Of a DNA stretch of 64,000 nucleotides, positions 7,763-16,137 are shown piece after piece. Numbering within the stretch: the first letter of the stretch is position 1; every line of letters starts with the position of its first letter. The stretch spans positions 124,001 through 188,000 of the forward strand of contig NZ_FNEG01000002.1 in NCBI RefSeq assembly GCF_900100075.1, written 5' to 3'. Under the pieces are notes generated by a model. It saw only the letters and a list, made by a program, of their open reading frames with translations. It was not told the DNA's origin and did no database searches. Made by a program: the position numbers and the translations under genes. Source of the DNA: Chryseobacterium jejuense. GTDB taxonomy: Bacteria; Bacteroidota; Bacteroidia; Flavobacteriales; Weeksellaceae.

Positions 7763-9292
7763 ATGAAGAGTACTTTAAAAAAACTATTACCATTTGCAGT
7801 AGTCGGAGTTATTTCTGGAGCTACTACCGTTGGAGCTATACAATATTTCGGACATGGTTCCAATAACGGAGATCAATCATTTTTCACAGCATCAGCCCCT
7901 AACACTTCATTTGCAGGAATGAATACAGGAGCAGTAGGTGATGACTTTGTAAAAGCAGCTAAAACAACTGTTCCGGCTGTGGTTACTATTAAAAATTATC
8001 AAAGCAGAACAGCAAGCAGAGCTACTGAACAGGATCTGTTCGACTACTTCTTTGGAGATCCGTTCGGAGGAAGAGGCCAGCAAAGGCAAAAGCAACAGCA
8101 GGCTCCGGACAATATGCCTTCAGGGATGGGTTCTGGAGTAATCATTTCTCCTGACGGATATATCATCTCGAACAATCACGTTGTGGCGGGAGCTAATAAA
8201 CTTGAAGTTGTCCTGAGCAATAAAAAATCATATATCGCAACTTTAATAGGAACTGACCCTAACACGGATATTTCTCTATTAAAGATTGAAGAAAAAGGAC
8301 TTCCTTACTTAAACTTTGCCAACTCTGATAATATTGATGTTGGACAATGGGTACTGGCTGTAGGAAACCCACTAGGATTAAACTCTACAGTAACTGCAGG
8401 TATTGTTTCTGCTAAAGGAAGAGGAATAGGTATTTTAGGAAGCCAAGGGAAAGCAAGCAACCCTATTGAAAGCTTTATCCAAACGGATGCTGCCATCAAC
8501 CCAGGAAACTCTGGAGGTGCTTTGGTAAATACTAACGGAGAACTTATCGGGATTAACTCTGCGATTCAGTCTACAACAGGATATTATCAAGGGTACGGAT
8601 TTGCAGTTCCTGCTAACTTAGCCAGAAAAATTGTTGAGGATATCAAAAAGTTTGGTATTGTACAAAGAGGATTCTTAGGTGTTTCATCATTAGACCTTTC
8701 CAATGACCAACAAGTTCAGGCCTATAACAAACAATTCAAAACTACCATTAAGTCTGGCAGCGGAGTGTATGTAACAGGATTTGGTGATAACAGTGGTGCA
8801 GAAGATGCAGGATTGAAAAAAGGAGATATCATTACAAAAATAGACAACTACGAAATTACTGATTTTGCTGATCTGTCTATGTCTATCGGAAGCAAGCGTC
8901 CTGGTGATAAAGTTCAGGTAACTTATTCAAGAAATGGTAAAGAAGCTACAACAAGCGTAACTTTAAGAGACCAGAAAGGCGGTACATCTACAAGAACCAA
9001 AGCAGATCTTAGTGTAACCGAAAAAATCGGAGCTGAATTTGATCCTCTTACTGAAAGATTCAAAACTGAATATGGTCTTAATAGTGGTGTAGTGACTAAA
9101 AATGTATCTGAAGGAGGCGAAATGGCCAAAATCGGAATTGTAGACAACTACATCATCATTGAAATAAACGGTAAGCCGGTAAACTCACAAAAAGACATTG
9201 AAAGTATTCTAAGTAAATACCAAGGAAATGTACAGGTGAAGTTTGTGGATGATTACGGAAGAATGTACACGAAAGGATTTAAAATGCCTTAA
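7763..9292 (+). CDS. degP: Do/DegP-family periplasmic serine protease
   Basis: The 509-residue protein degrades or refolds misfolded envelope proteins. It has one N-terminal membrane/signal segment (about 8-27), a trypsin-like domain with His139 (ISNNHV), Asp169 (NTDISLL) and Ser250 (PGNSGGAL), and two PDZ domains (about 300-400 and 425-505). A glutamine-rich loop (RGQQRQKQQQ) precedes the catalytic histidine, as in the LA loop of this family. I chose ATG 7763, which gives a proper signal; an upstream TTG at 7685 only adds a lysine-rich leader. It is monocistronic, with a strong terminator 37 bases downstream. Confidence 0.95.
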   Translation: MKSTLKKLLPFAVVGVISGATTVGAIQYFGHGSNNGDQSFFTASAPNTSFAGMNTGAVGDDFVKAAKTTVPAVVTIKNYQSRTASRATEQDLFDYFFGDPFGGRGQQRQKQQQAPDNMPSGMGSGVIISPDGYIISNNHVVAGANKLEVVLSNKKSYIATLIGTDPNTDISLLKIEEKGLPYLNFANSDNIDVGQWVLAVGNPLGLNSTVTAGIVSAKGRGIGILGSQGKASNPIESFIQTDAAINPGNSGGALVNTNGELIGINSAIQSTTGYYQGYGFAVPANLARKIVEDIKKFGIVQRGFLGVSSLDLSNDQQVQAYNKQFKTTIKSGSGVYVTGFGDNSGAEDAGLKKGDIITKIDNYEITDFADLSMSIGSKRPGDKVQVTYSRNGKEATTSVTLRDQKGGTSTRTKADLSVTEKIGAEFDPLTERFKTEYGLNSGVVTKNVSEGGEMAKIGIVDNYIIIEINGKPVNSQKDIESILSKYQGNVQVKFVDDYGRMYTKGFKMP

Positions 9293-9328
9293 TCAATAAC
9301 TCAACAATAGTTATTTTCATATCAAAGA

Positions 9329-9356
9329 AAAACGCTGCAAAGATTTGCAGCGTTTT
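9329..9356. terminator. bidirectional intrinsic terminator
   Basis: A perfect stem of up to 13 bp (9329-9341 with 9344-9356) closes a very short loop, with A's on the left and a T run on the right. It lies between the convergent protease gene (ends 9292) and the minus-strand membrane-protein gene (ends 9361), so it probably stops both. Confidence 0.9.
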
Positions 9357-9360
9357 TTAT

Positions 9361-9816
9361 TTATTTGGGTTTATTCATTTTCTCAGCGATTCTTTTCTTC
9401 TTGTTTCGCTCATAGATTACTTCTACAATCTTACCGCCAATCCAGGAAAACGGAAAAAAGGTAAGGAAGATTGAAATCTTATAAAATGTAGGATGATAAG
9501 GAAATATAATTACATCCAGCATTGCGATGAAAAGCATGATGAAACCAATTAGAATAGCATACGCCACTTTAGCGTATTTAACGATGATTGCCGTTGCTAC
9601 TCCACCAATTGTAGTTCCCAGTCCGGAAATAAACAAAAGAAAGCCGAAAAAGGCTTTATCGTCCTTCATACTAAAAAGAAATCTCTGCCAATGCTCAAAC
9701 GGAGCAAAAGCTTCAAAAGTAACCCATTGCGGAAAAGCTCTTATACCAAGAGTAATAATAAGCCCTGTTATCCCAAGGCCCATCAATATCGCAAATGTAT
9801 TTCTTATAAAGTTCAT
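9361..9816 (-). CDS. four-helix membrane protein, unknown function
   Basis: This 151-residue protein has about four hydrophobic segments (about 5-25, 53-75, 83-110 and 115-135) and a basic tail rich in Lys and Arg (NKKKRIAEKMNKPK). Its ATG shares one base with the stop of the upstream ridA gene (TAATG at 9814-9818), so the two form one translation-coupled operon. No family recognised. Confidence 0.75.
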   Translation of the reverse strand: MNFIRNTFAILMGLGITGLIITLGIRAFPQWVTFEAFAPFEHWQRFLFSMKDDKAFFGFLLFISGLGTTIGGVATAIIVKYAKVAYAILIGFIMLFIAMLDVIIFPYHPTFYKISIFLTFFPFSWIGGKIVEVIYERNKKKRIAEKMNKPK

Positions 9817-10196
9817 TAATCCTGATGTGCGATCATAGAAATTTCAATATCCACATTTTTAGGCAGACAAGAAACCTGTACAGTTTCACGTGCCGGATAG
9901 CTTTCTGCATCTAAATAAGAAGCATAAATATCGTTCATTACAGCAAAATCATCCATGCTCTTAAGAAAGATAGTTGCCTTTACAACGTTTTTAAAAGTCA
10001 TTCCAGCTTCTGTAAGGATTGCCTCAAGGTTTTTCATTACCTGATGGGTTTCCTTTTCAATTCCTTCTACCAGTTTACCAGTTGCAGGATCTACAGGAAT
10101 CTGTCCGGAGATGTATAAAACTCCGTTAGCCATATTAGCTTGTGAATAAGGACCGATAGCCGCAGGTGCATTAACTGTATTGATTATTTGTTTCAT
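9816..10196 (-). CDS. ridA: RidA-family enamine/imine deaminase
   Basis: At 126 residues this is the standard RidA length. The family hydrolyses reactive 2-aminoacrylate-type enamines released by PLP enzymes such as threonine dehydratase. Visible signatures are IGPYSQA near the N-terminus, LYISGQIPVDP, an arginine in the YPARETVQVS segment that binds the substrate carboxylate, and the C-terminal VDIEISMIA. It is the first gene of a two-gene operon with a membrane protein of unknown role. Confidence 0.95.
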   Translation of the reverse strand: MKQIINTVNAPAAIGPYSQANMANGVLYISGQIPVDPATGKLVEGIEKETHQVMKNLEAILTEAGMTFKNVVKATIFLKSMDDFAVMNDIYASYLDAESYPARETVQVSCLPKNVDIEISMIAHQD

Positions 10197-10326
10197 ATAC
10201 GGATATTTATTTTTTTGTAAAATTATCTTTCATTACCAACCATAAGTTAAGCAATTTCATGATAATCTCGTTAGATTTATTTTGGATGCAAATATAAAAT
10301 TTATATTGTCAAATGCCAATCTGATA

Positions 10327-12912
10327 TTAGAAAGGTGCATTTGGCTGGGTAAAGCTTCTGTCTTTATACTTCAATGCATCACTTAAGATATTGGCTTTGA
10401 TCCCAATAAAGAAGTCATATACCTTATATTGTCCAAAAGGCACCCAGTTAAAATTAATGGTAAAACTTCGCTGATCTCTTGAAAAACCAATTCTTGTATA
10501 TGCCAATTCTTTAGTCACCAAGTCATAATGGGTACTTCCTGTAACGTTCCAATAAGGAGTAAGCTTAATACTTCCATCAAGACCTAGAGAGGCAATTTTA
10601 TTTCCAAACCTGCTAGTTCCTTTAGAATACGCATAATTCGCATTAATATTCAATGTCCATGCCTGATCGAAACGTGAGTAGTTATCATCATCAAAATAAT
10701 AGTTCTCATTTCTTACTTCTCCTTTTGAACTATATTTTTTAGCATAATCGGTTTTCTCTCCAAAGATTTCGCTGCTTAAAGGGTAAGATAACTGAACATT
10801 GAATCCCTGTACTCCAAAAGCTCCAAACTTCTCTGTTCTGATTCCCTGATCTTGTCCTGGAATGAATTCAATTTTATATGGATCAAGAGAAAGACTGGTA
10901 TTAACTGTAAGTTTATTATTAAAGAAAGAAGACTGTCCATTAATAGTGAAAATAGACCAAGGGTGATCTTTAGCAGCAAAGTTGTAGCTTCCTGAAAGGT
11001 TTAAAGATTCAAAGATCTTCACTTTTTTCACCCCGGTAGAATCACTTTTAGATTTCACCTTCATTTCGATATTGTTTCCGATATTGAAACCTAATGCACC
11101 CACCAAATTGTTTGATGGACTTCCAATAATTCCTTTTTCAAAGATGGAATAAGGAGTAAGCGCTCCGGTTGCATTATAATAGTTCTTGTAATATCCGAAA
11201 CTAGGACTTGAAAAATCAGGAGAGTAAGTAAACCCGATACTTGGAATTACCATATGTCTCACCGCCTCTACAATAGAACCTTTTTTGAATTTCATCATTC
11301 CGTATAATGTTGTCTGAAGACTGGCAGTGGTTGAGAATGAAGAATATCCTGCGAATTTTTTATTGATTTCATCTACCGTTACATTCTTTACAGGGTCATA
11401 GTATCTGTTTAATGTTTTTGTAGTTAAAGCATTATCAATATTAGCACTTAAACTGAATGTAAAATATTTAGCCAAAGTAGTATTGGTAGCTAAAGCGATA
11501 TTGTTCTTAAGTCCTGTCTGCATTTTATCCCACATTTCTTTTTTGAACAGTTCATTTTCCTGAGTGTTCACAAAGTTCGTCAGGTTAAAACCTGTATTTA
11601 CAGTAATATTTTCAAGAAGTCCTTGTCTTACTCCGGATTTTGATTTAAACAGATAAAACTGATTAACCGCTACGTTCATCTGCGGAAGACGAAGATCTGC
11701 CAATCCTGTTGCAAAGTTCTGTGAGTAAGATGCCGTTCCTGTAATGGTTACCGGAAGTTTCAGAAATCTTTTGGTAAGAGTTACCGTTGAGTTCTGCTGA
11801 GTATTCAATACATTTTGATTGAAAATATAAGCGTTGTTAAGCGGATTGTTATAAAACTTCGTACTTACCATATCCACCTGAGCACTGAACGTAAGGAAAG
11901 GATTAGCTTTTGAATCCTGAGAATGAGTCCAGCTGATTCTATAGGTACTATTTTTAGTATAATCATCCAACCCCTTGATCCCTCTTACCATTGTTCCAAT
12001 GTCTGCATTGAAACTTCCCGAATAACGGTATTTTTTCTGATAATTCATTTGTGGACGCAAGTTCCAGCTTCCTTTGGTGTAAATATCAGCAAGCACTTTA
12101 AGATCAAAATGCTCTCCAATCGGCTGATAATATCCAATACCATTAAGGAAAAATCCTACATCTTCTCTTTCACCGAAACTAGGAATCAAAATACCTGCTG
12201 CTCTTTTATCCGAGAAAGGAAGAATTGCAAAAGGCATAATAAGCGGTGTAGGAACCTGCTCTATATACATTTGAATAGGTCCTGTAACGATTTGAGATTT
12301 ATTTTTTGATTTTATCAGCTTAATATTGGAAGCTCTCATGAAATAATCTGCTACCGTATCTTTTTTCTTAACAAAATATTCATCGGTGGTATAATCTGCT
12401 TTTCTCATAGCAAACACCGAGTCATTGTATTTTTTTGTTTTTTGGGCTATAATTACTCCCTCACTCTCCTCTGTTCTTGCATTGAAAGCGATGGCCTGTC
12501 TGGTTTTTGTATTATAGCTGAATTCATTGGTTTCATATTTTTTCCCAGCCTGAGTAGTCACTACAGGCTCTATGATTTTCCCTAAAGAATCTAATTTCCC
12601 TCTGGCATAGATCAGGTTCTTATTATCATCAATGGAGATATAATCTGCATCAATCTGCATATCCTGATACTTTACCTGGGCATTCTTATTAAGGAATGTC
12701 ATCTTTTTAGGGATATCTCGTCGCTGATCGTCTGCTTTTGTTTGAAGTACATCATCTAAAGCTTCTTTTTTTGCAACAATGGTATCCTTTTTGGAAATAG
12801 TATCTTTAACCACATTTTTAGGCAATTTTTCAGGAGTTTTCTGTGCTAAAAAATTGTTAAAAATTAGGATAATTAAAATTTGTAATATATTTTTGAAGAC
12901 GGTTTTGGCCAA
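10327..12912 (-). CDS. lptD: LPS-assembly outer-membrane protein LptD
   Basis: LptD places lipopolysaccharide in the outer leaflet of the outer membrane. The 861-residue protein has a signal-like start (ILQILIILIFNNFLAQ), an LptA/OstA-like N-terminal domain (about 65-200, with QIDADYISIDDNKNLIYARG) and a long beta-barrel of about 600 residues with alternating aromatic strands, ending in a short tail. This matches the Bacteroidota form of LptD. No ATG occurs near the N-terminus; the start is TTG at 12912 (read on the minus strand), which is unusual for an essential gene. It is divergent from the amidase gene with only 53 bases between. Confidence 0.88.
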   Translation of the reverse strand: MAKTVFKNILQILIILIFNNFLAQKTPEKLPKNVVKDTISKKDTIVAKKEALDDVLQTKADDQRRDIPKKMTFLNKNAQVKYQDMQIDADYISIDDNKNLIYARGKLDSLGKIIEPVVTTQAGKKYETNEFSYNTKTRQAIAFNARTEESEGVIIAQKTKKYNDSVFAMRKADYTTDEYFVKKKDTVADYFMRASNIKLIKSKNKSQIVTGPIQMYIEQVPTPLIMPFAILPFSDKRAAGILIPSFGEREDVGFFLNGIGYYQPIGEHFDLKVLADIYTKGSWNLRPQMNYQKKYRYSGSFNADIGTMVRGIKGLDDYTKNSTYRISWTHSQDSKANPFLTFSAQVDMVSTKFYNNPLNNAYIFNQNVLNTQQNSTVTLTKRFLKLPVTITGTASYSQNFATGLADLRLPQMNVAVNQFYLFKSKSGVRQGLLENITVNTGFNLTNFVNTQENELFKKEMWDKMQTGLKNNIALATNTTLAKYFTFSLSANIDNALTTKTLNRYYDPVKNVTVDEINKKFAGYSSFSTTASLQTTLYGMMKFKKGSIVEAVRHMVIPSIGFTYSPDFSSPSFGYYKNYYNATGALTPYSIFEKGIIGSPSNNLVGALGFNIGNNIEMKVKSKSDSTGVKKVKIFESLNLSGSYNFAAKDHPWSIFTINGQSSFFNNKLTVNTSLSLDPYKIEFIPGQDQGIRTEKFGAFGVQGFNVQLSYPLSSEIFGEKTDYAKKYSSKGEVRNENYYFDDDNYSRFDQAWTLNINANYAYSKGTSRFGNKIASLGLDGSIKLTPYWNVTGSTHYDLVTKELAYTRIGFSRDQRSFTINFNWVPFGQYKVYDFFIGIKANILSDALKYKDRSFTQPNAPF

Positions 12913-12965
12913 TTTTGTTCTATATAATTAAGGCCCAAAATTAATATAATTTTTATAACTGTAAG

Positions 12966-14252
12966 ATGCGCAAACAAAATTTTAAAATAATTTTATCATT
13001 TCTCCTACTCCTAATCAGTAACTTTATTTTCTCTCAAAAGAAGTTTACACTAGTTCTAGATGCGGGTCACGGAGGAAGTGACCATGGAGCCAACAGGACT
13101 TATTCGGACATTGGAAGAATTGCAGAAAAGGATATTACTCTTGCCATTACCCTAAAGGTAGGAGCCATGCTTGAAAAAAACAGGGACTTCAAAGTAATCT
13201 ATACCCGAAAGATTGATGAATACCCTTCTTTATCCGACAGAACTAACCTTGCTAACAGAAGCAAAGCAGATCTTTTTGTATCCATTCACTGTAATTCTTC
13301 TGCAAGACCTACAGCTTATGGTACAGAAACTTATGTACAAGGACCCAACCAGAACAATGAAAATCTGGAGGTTGCCAAAAGGGAAAACGATGTGATCTTT
13401 CTGGATGAAAAGGATAAACAGACCTTCGGATCTTATAATCCCGATTCTCCGGAATCTTTAATTGCATTAAAGCTGCAACAGAGTAAATATCTTGAATCCA
13501 GTCTTCTTTTGGGCGGTTTGGTAGAAGATAACTTTGTAAATAAGGATAAGAGATCTTCAAGAGGAGTATTCCAGAAGAACCTTCACGTTCTCCGTATGAA
13601 TGCCATGCCTTCTGTTCTGATAGAAACAGGTTTCATTAATCATCCGGAAGAGAGCCATTATATTGCCTCCGAAAAAGGACAGAATGAAATTGCAGAAAGT
13701 ATCTACGACGCTATCATTGACTATAAAAAAGCAGTTGACAGAAAAACAGGAGGATCTTTCACCACTAAAAAACAGGAACCTGAAAAACCTGCAGAAACTC
13801 CACTGAAGAATGATTTCAGAATATTACTGATGAGTTCTCCTACAAAATACAATGAGAATGATCCTGCATTGAAAGGACTGAATTATGTTCTTACTCTGAA
13901 AGAAAACGGGCAGTACAAATATTATTATGCAGTAACCAATATGGCTTCTGTGAAAGACATTAATCTTAAAACAGCTAAGGATGCAGGATTCAGGAATGCA
14001 TTTGCAGTAGGATTTATGCCTAATCAGAGAATAAGCATGGGATATTACACGCTGGAAGTATATACTGGTGAAAAGCTGAATGGTAATTCATACATCCTTC
14101 AGAACCTTAAAGATGTAGAAAGAGAGAAAGACAGTGGTGTGTTCTATTATACCTATGGAAAGGCTTATACATTGGAGGATGCTGTAAAATTACAAAAAGA
14201 GGTTGAGGCCAAAGGAATTAAGAATACGGTCATCCAAAAAGTTTATAAATAA
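12966..14252 (+). CDS. N-acetylmuramoyl-L-alanine amidase with C-terminal SPOR-like region
   Basis: The 428-residue exported enzyme (signal peptide about 1-23, ending FSQ) cleaves the bond between peptidoglycan sugar and peptide. The Amidase_3 domain (about 26-250) shows LDAGHGGSDHGA (zinc His at 35), a zinc-type glutamate near AEKDITLA, FVSIHCNSS and VLIETGFINHPEE. The last about 150 residues are a separate domain ending YTLEDAVKLQKEVEAKG, like a SPOR peptidoglycan-binding repeat. It resembles AmiA/AmiC cell-separation enzymes, but a general remodelling role is equally possible. Confidence 0.93.
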   Translation: MRKQNFKIILSFLLLLISNFIFSQKKFTLVLDAGHGGSDHGANRTYSDIGRIAEKDITLAITLKVGAMLEKNRDFKVIYTRKIDEYPSLSDRTNLANRSKADLFVSIHCNSSARPTAYGTETYVQGPNQNNENLEVAKRENDVIFLDEKDKQTFGSYNPDSPESLIALKLQQSKYLESSLLLGGLVEDNFVNKDKRSSRGVFQKNLHVLRMNAMPSVLIETGFINHPEESHYIASEKGQNEIAESIYDAIIDYKKAVDRKTGGSFTTKKQEPEKPAETPLKNDFRILLMSSPTKYNENDPALKGLNYVLTLKENGQYKYYYAVTNMASVKDINLKTAKDAGFRNAFAVGFMPNQRISMGYYTLEVYTGEKLNGNSYILQNLKDVEREKDSGVFYYTYGKAYTLEDAVKLQKEVEAKGIKNTVIQKVYK

Positions 14253-14264
14253 CTAAAAAATAAT

Positions 14265-14295
14265 TTTGAGGTTTCAAAAGGTTTTTCTATTTTTG
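14265..14295 (+). promoter_or_regulatory. Bacteroidota-type promoter of tRNA-Glu copy 1, inside an inverted repeat
   Basis: TTTG at 14265-14268 and TATTTTTG at 14288-14295 are 19 bases apart, a near-ideal -33/-7 pair ending 14 bases before the tRNA. The pair is bracketed by a perfect 12-bp inverted repeat, 14262-14273 (AATTTTGAGGTT) and 14297-14308. The repeat may double as the terminator of the amidase gene. Confidence 0.7.
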
Positions 14296-14309
14296 CAACC
14301 TCAAAATTT

Positions 14310-14381
14310 GGCCTATTCGTCTAGTGGTCAGGACTCAAGATTTTCATTCTTGCAACAGGGGTTCGATTCCCCTATAGGCTA
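14310..14381 (+). tRNA. tRNA-Glu (anticodon TTC), copy 1
   Basis: This is a 72-nt cloverleaf: 7-bp acceptor stem (GGCCTAT with ATAGGCT, one G-U pair), D-arm GTCT...AGGAC, anticodon arm CAAGA-TTTTCAT-TCTTG with TTC, and T-arm AGGGG-TTCGATT-CCCCT. No CCA is encoded. Its anticodon stem and acceptor differ from the three downstream copies. Confidence 0.96.
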
Positions 14382-14382
14382 C

Positions 14383-14420
14383 AAAAAAGGAGAAATGATA
14401 CGTATCGTTTCTCTTTTTTT
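14383..14420 (+). terminator. intrinsic terminator after tRNA-Glu copy 1
   Basis: A long, nearly perfect hairpin (AAAAGGAGAAATGATA paired with TATCGTTTCTCTTTT, two G-U pairs) ends in a T run directly behind the tRNA. Confidence 0.85.
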
Positions 14421-14805
14421 ATTTTAATACAATCAAACCATTTTGATGATTTGATATTTTTTGTACAGCACTTAGTTTTTCATAAAATTACTTCTAGGCC
14501 GTCTAGTTTTATTAATAATACCTTTTTATTAGATTGCGCTATGTATTTCTCTGCTAATAAACTCAATATAAAATATCAAGATTCCTTTTATCTTATTTAT
14601 TCAATTGATATTTCTAATTAAGATTTAAAATCAGCCATGAAAATTTGAAAATAATAGTATACTGGTAGTGAGATACTTATTATTATACGGATAAAAAAAA
14701 CATAATTTTCGCTCTAAAAAAGCACTCTATTTACGTTATATCTCATAAAAGCATTATATTTGCAAAAATTTTTTAATAAATTTATCCATAATTGGTCAAA
14801 CAAAT
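14421..14805. other. AT-rich intergenic region with a promoter near its right end
   Basis: No open frame or RNA gene was seen in these 385 bases. Near the right end TATATTTG (14755-14762) matches the TAnnTTTG -7 box, with a weak TTTA about 20 bases upstream, so a transcript probably begins near 14768 and leads into the small ORF and the 106-residue gene. Confidence 0.5.
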
Positions 14806-14892
14806 ATGGTAACACTGATGAAAAATATTATTGATAACCCACAGTCTGTAGGAGACTACAGATTATCAAATTTTATATCATGCCGGATTTAA
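14806..14892 (+). CDS. possible 28-codon leader ORF with hairpin
   Basis: ATG 14806 opens a 28-residue frame (MVTLMKNIIDNPQSV...) ending TAA 14890-14892, so its end overlaps the start of the next gene by 13 bases. Within it lies a hairpin: TCTGTAG/CTACAGA around a GAGA loop (14845-14862), with GATAA/TTATC arms outside it. The overlap and the hairpin suggest translational coupling or leader control. No homology is known to me, so it may be chance. Confidence 0.35.
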   Translation: MVTLMKNIIDNPQSVGDYRLSNFISCRI

Positions 14893-15200
14893 AAATACAA
14901 GAAGCAAAATTGCTTTTTAAGAAAATCCACTCTAACCCAAAAAGTTATGATTTACAAATCAATGAAGAAGGGATTACAGGCAAGGATGATAAAATAAGTT
15001 TCAGACTTTACAGGACCGGAGAAAGGGTTGCTTTTGAAGTAACAATAGATGAACTTACTTTCACCAATACTACTGGAGAATGGAATAATGCACTGATCAT
15101 GCTAGGGAATACGATCAAAAAAATAGAAAAAGAACAAGAAAATTTAAAAATAGAACAAGCAATAGATAAGCTTAGAAAGTACCTTTCAGAAGAAAATTAA
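14880..15200 (+). CDS. small acidic/lysine-rich protein of unknown function
   Basis: The 106-residue soluble protein starts at ATG 14880. The first two thirds alternate strand-like segments (DLQINEEGITG, ISFRLYRTGERVAFEVTI) and the last third is a charged helix (IKKIEKEQENLKIEQAIDKLRKYL) that could form a coiled coil. No signal or membrane segment is present. It lies just upstream of rpsT, which has its own promoter. I do not recognise a family. Confidence 0.6.
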   Translation: MPDLKIQEAKLLFKKIHSNPKSYDLQINEEGITGKDDKISFRLYRTGERVAFEVTIDELTFTNTTGEWNNALIMLGNTIKKIEKEQENLKIEQAIDKLRKYLSEEN

Positions 15201-15216
15201 ATTTTTTAAAAATAAA

Positions 15217-15248
15217 TTTGGTAGTTTCAAAAAAAGTTTATAGTTTTG
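15217..15248 (+). promoter_or_regulatory. rpsT promoter
   Basis: TTTG at 15217-15220 and TAGTTTTG at 15241-15248 are separated by 20 bases, a textbook Bacteroidota -33/-7 promoter. The expected transcript start is near 15253, leaving a leader of about 14 bases before the rpsT ATG. Confidence 0.8.
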
Positions 15249-15266
15249 CACTCACATTTGAACGAT

Positions 15267-15521
15267 ATGGCAAATCATAAATCAGCACTAAAGAGAATCA
15301 GACAGAACGAAACTAGAAGACTTCGTAATAGATATTATCACAAGACTGCTAGAACAGCATTGAAAGCCTTAAGAAATGAGGAAAACAAAGCTGCTGCAAC
15401 AGAGCAACTGCCAAAAGTTATCGCTTTATTGGATAAATTAGCTAAGAAAAATATTATCCACAAAAACAAAGCAGCTAACTTAAAAAGCAAATTGACAAAG
15501 CACGTTAATAAATTAGCGTAA
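15267..15521 (+). CDS. rpsT: 30S ribosomal protein bS20
   Basis: The 84-residue, strongly basic, all-helical protein binds 16S rRNA in the small subunit. It opens [13 protein letters not shown] and carries [16 protein letters not shown] and [19 protein letters not shown], the standard bS20 pattern. The frame opens earlier at 15246, but ATG 15267 gives the conserved MANHKSA start and lies at the right distance from the promoter. tRNA-Glu copy 2 follows 10 bases downstream and may be read from the same transcript. Confidence 0.97.
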   Translation: MANHKSALKRIRQNETRRLRNRYYHKTARTALKALRNEENKAAATEQLPKVIALLDKLAKKNIIHKNKAANLKSKLTKHVNKLA

Positions 15522-15531
15522 TAAGTATAGC

Positions 15532-15603
15532 GGCCCGTTCGTCTATCGGTTAGGACCTCAGATTTTCATTCTGGTAAGAGGGGTTCGATTCCCCTACGGG
15601 CTA
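15532..15603 (+). tRNA. tRNA-Glu (TTC), copy 2
   Basis: A 72-nt cloverleaf with acceptor GGCCCGT/ACGGGCT, anticodon loop TTTTCAT (TTC) and T-arm AGGGG-TTCGATT-CCCCT; CCA is not encoded. It is identical to copies 3 and 4 and sits 10 bases after rpsT with no promoter of its own in between. Confidence 0.96.
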
Positions 15604-15608
15604 CTTAA

Positions 15609-15648
15609 TTTTTAAAAACCACTGAGTTTTTACAGTGGTTTTTAAAAA
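15609..15648 (+). terminator. hairpin between tRNA-Glu copies 2 and 3
   Basis: A perfect 16-bp stem (15609-15624 with 15633-15648) carries an 8-base loop; AAAAACCACTG/CAGTGGTTTTT forms its core. It may end the rpsT-tRNA transcript or serve as a processing site between tRNAs. The T stretch lies inside the stem, so terminator function is less certain. Confidence 0.65.
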
Positions 15649-15683
15649 CAAAGTAGAAAGCTATTACTTAAACACATCTAACC

Positions 15684-15755
15684 GGCCCGTTCGTCTATCG
15701 GTTAGGACCTCAGATTTTCATTCTGGTAAGAGGGGTTCGATTCCCCTACGGGCTA
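15684..15755 (+). tRNA. tRNA-Glu (TTC), copy 3
   Basis: Base-for-base identical to copy 2 over 72 nt, with the same TTC anticodon. The flanking DNA differs, so the duplication covers little more than the tRNA itself. Confidence 0.96.
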
Positions 15756-15820
15756 CAAACTAAGAGTTGATACTTATAAAAACAAAAACTAACACACTAT
15801 TTCGGTAGTGGAAGATAGAG

Positions 15821-15892
15821 GGCCCGTTCGTCTATCGGTTAGGACCTCAGATTTTCATTCTGGTAAGAGGGGTTCGATTCCCCTACGGGCTA
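15821..15892 (+). tRNA. tRNA-Glu (TTC), copy 4
   Basis: Identical to copies 2 and 3 over all 72 nt. It is the last tRNA of the cluster and is followed at once by a strong terminator. Confidence 0.96.
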
Positions 15893-15894
15893 CT

Positions 15895-15922
15895 AAAAAG
15901 GACTTTTTCGAAAGTCCTTTTT
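15895..15922 (+). terminator. terminator of the tRNA-Glu cluster
   Basis: A perfect 12-bp stem (15895-15906 with 15911-15922) with a TTCG tetraloop and a T run behind it. Confidence 0.92.
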
Positions 15923-16076
15923 TTGTTTTAATCCCCTTCCCCCTATCCTATTTCAGGATTTATTTCAATAACTTTAAAATTCCACGACCATTCTTATTGA
16001 GAAAGATATATCTCACTTAATTATTTTGAGGAATATTAAATTTCATTAAAAATATCACCAAAAATGGAAATATTAT

Positions 16077-16107
16077 TTTCTGTGTCTTCTTTAATTCCTT
16101 AAATTTG
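16077..16107 (+). promoter_or_regulatory. probable promoter of the first T9SS paralogue
   Basis: TTTC at 16077-16080 (one mismatch to TTTG) and TAAATTTG at 16100-16107 are 19 bases apart and end 30 bases before ATG 16138. Confidence 0.6.
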
Positions 16108-16137
16108 ACTAAAACTATTCATCTAAAAAATAATAAC

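Noticed and set aside
15808..16020. 70-codon plus-strand open frame
   Set aside because: It runs through tRNA-Glu copy 4 and its terminator; coding is not credible.
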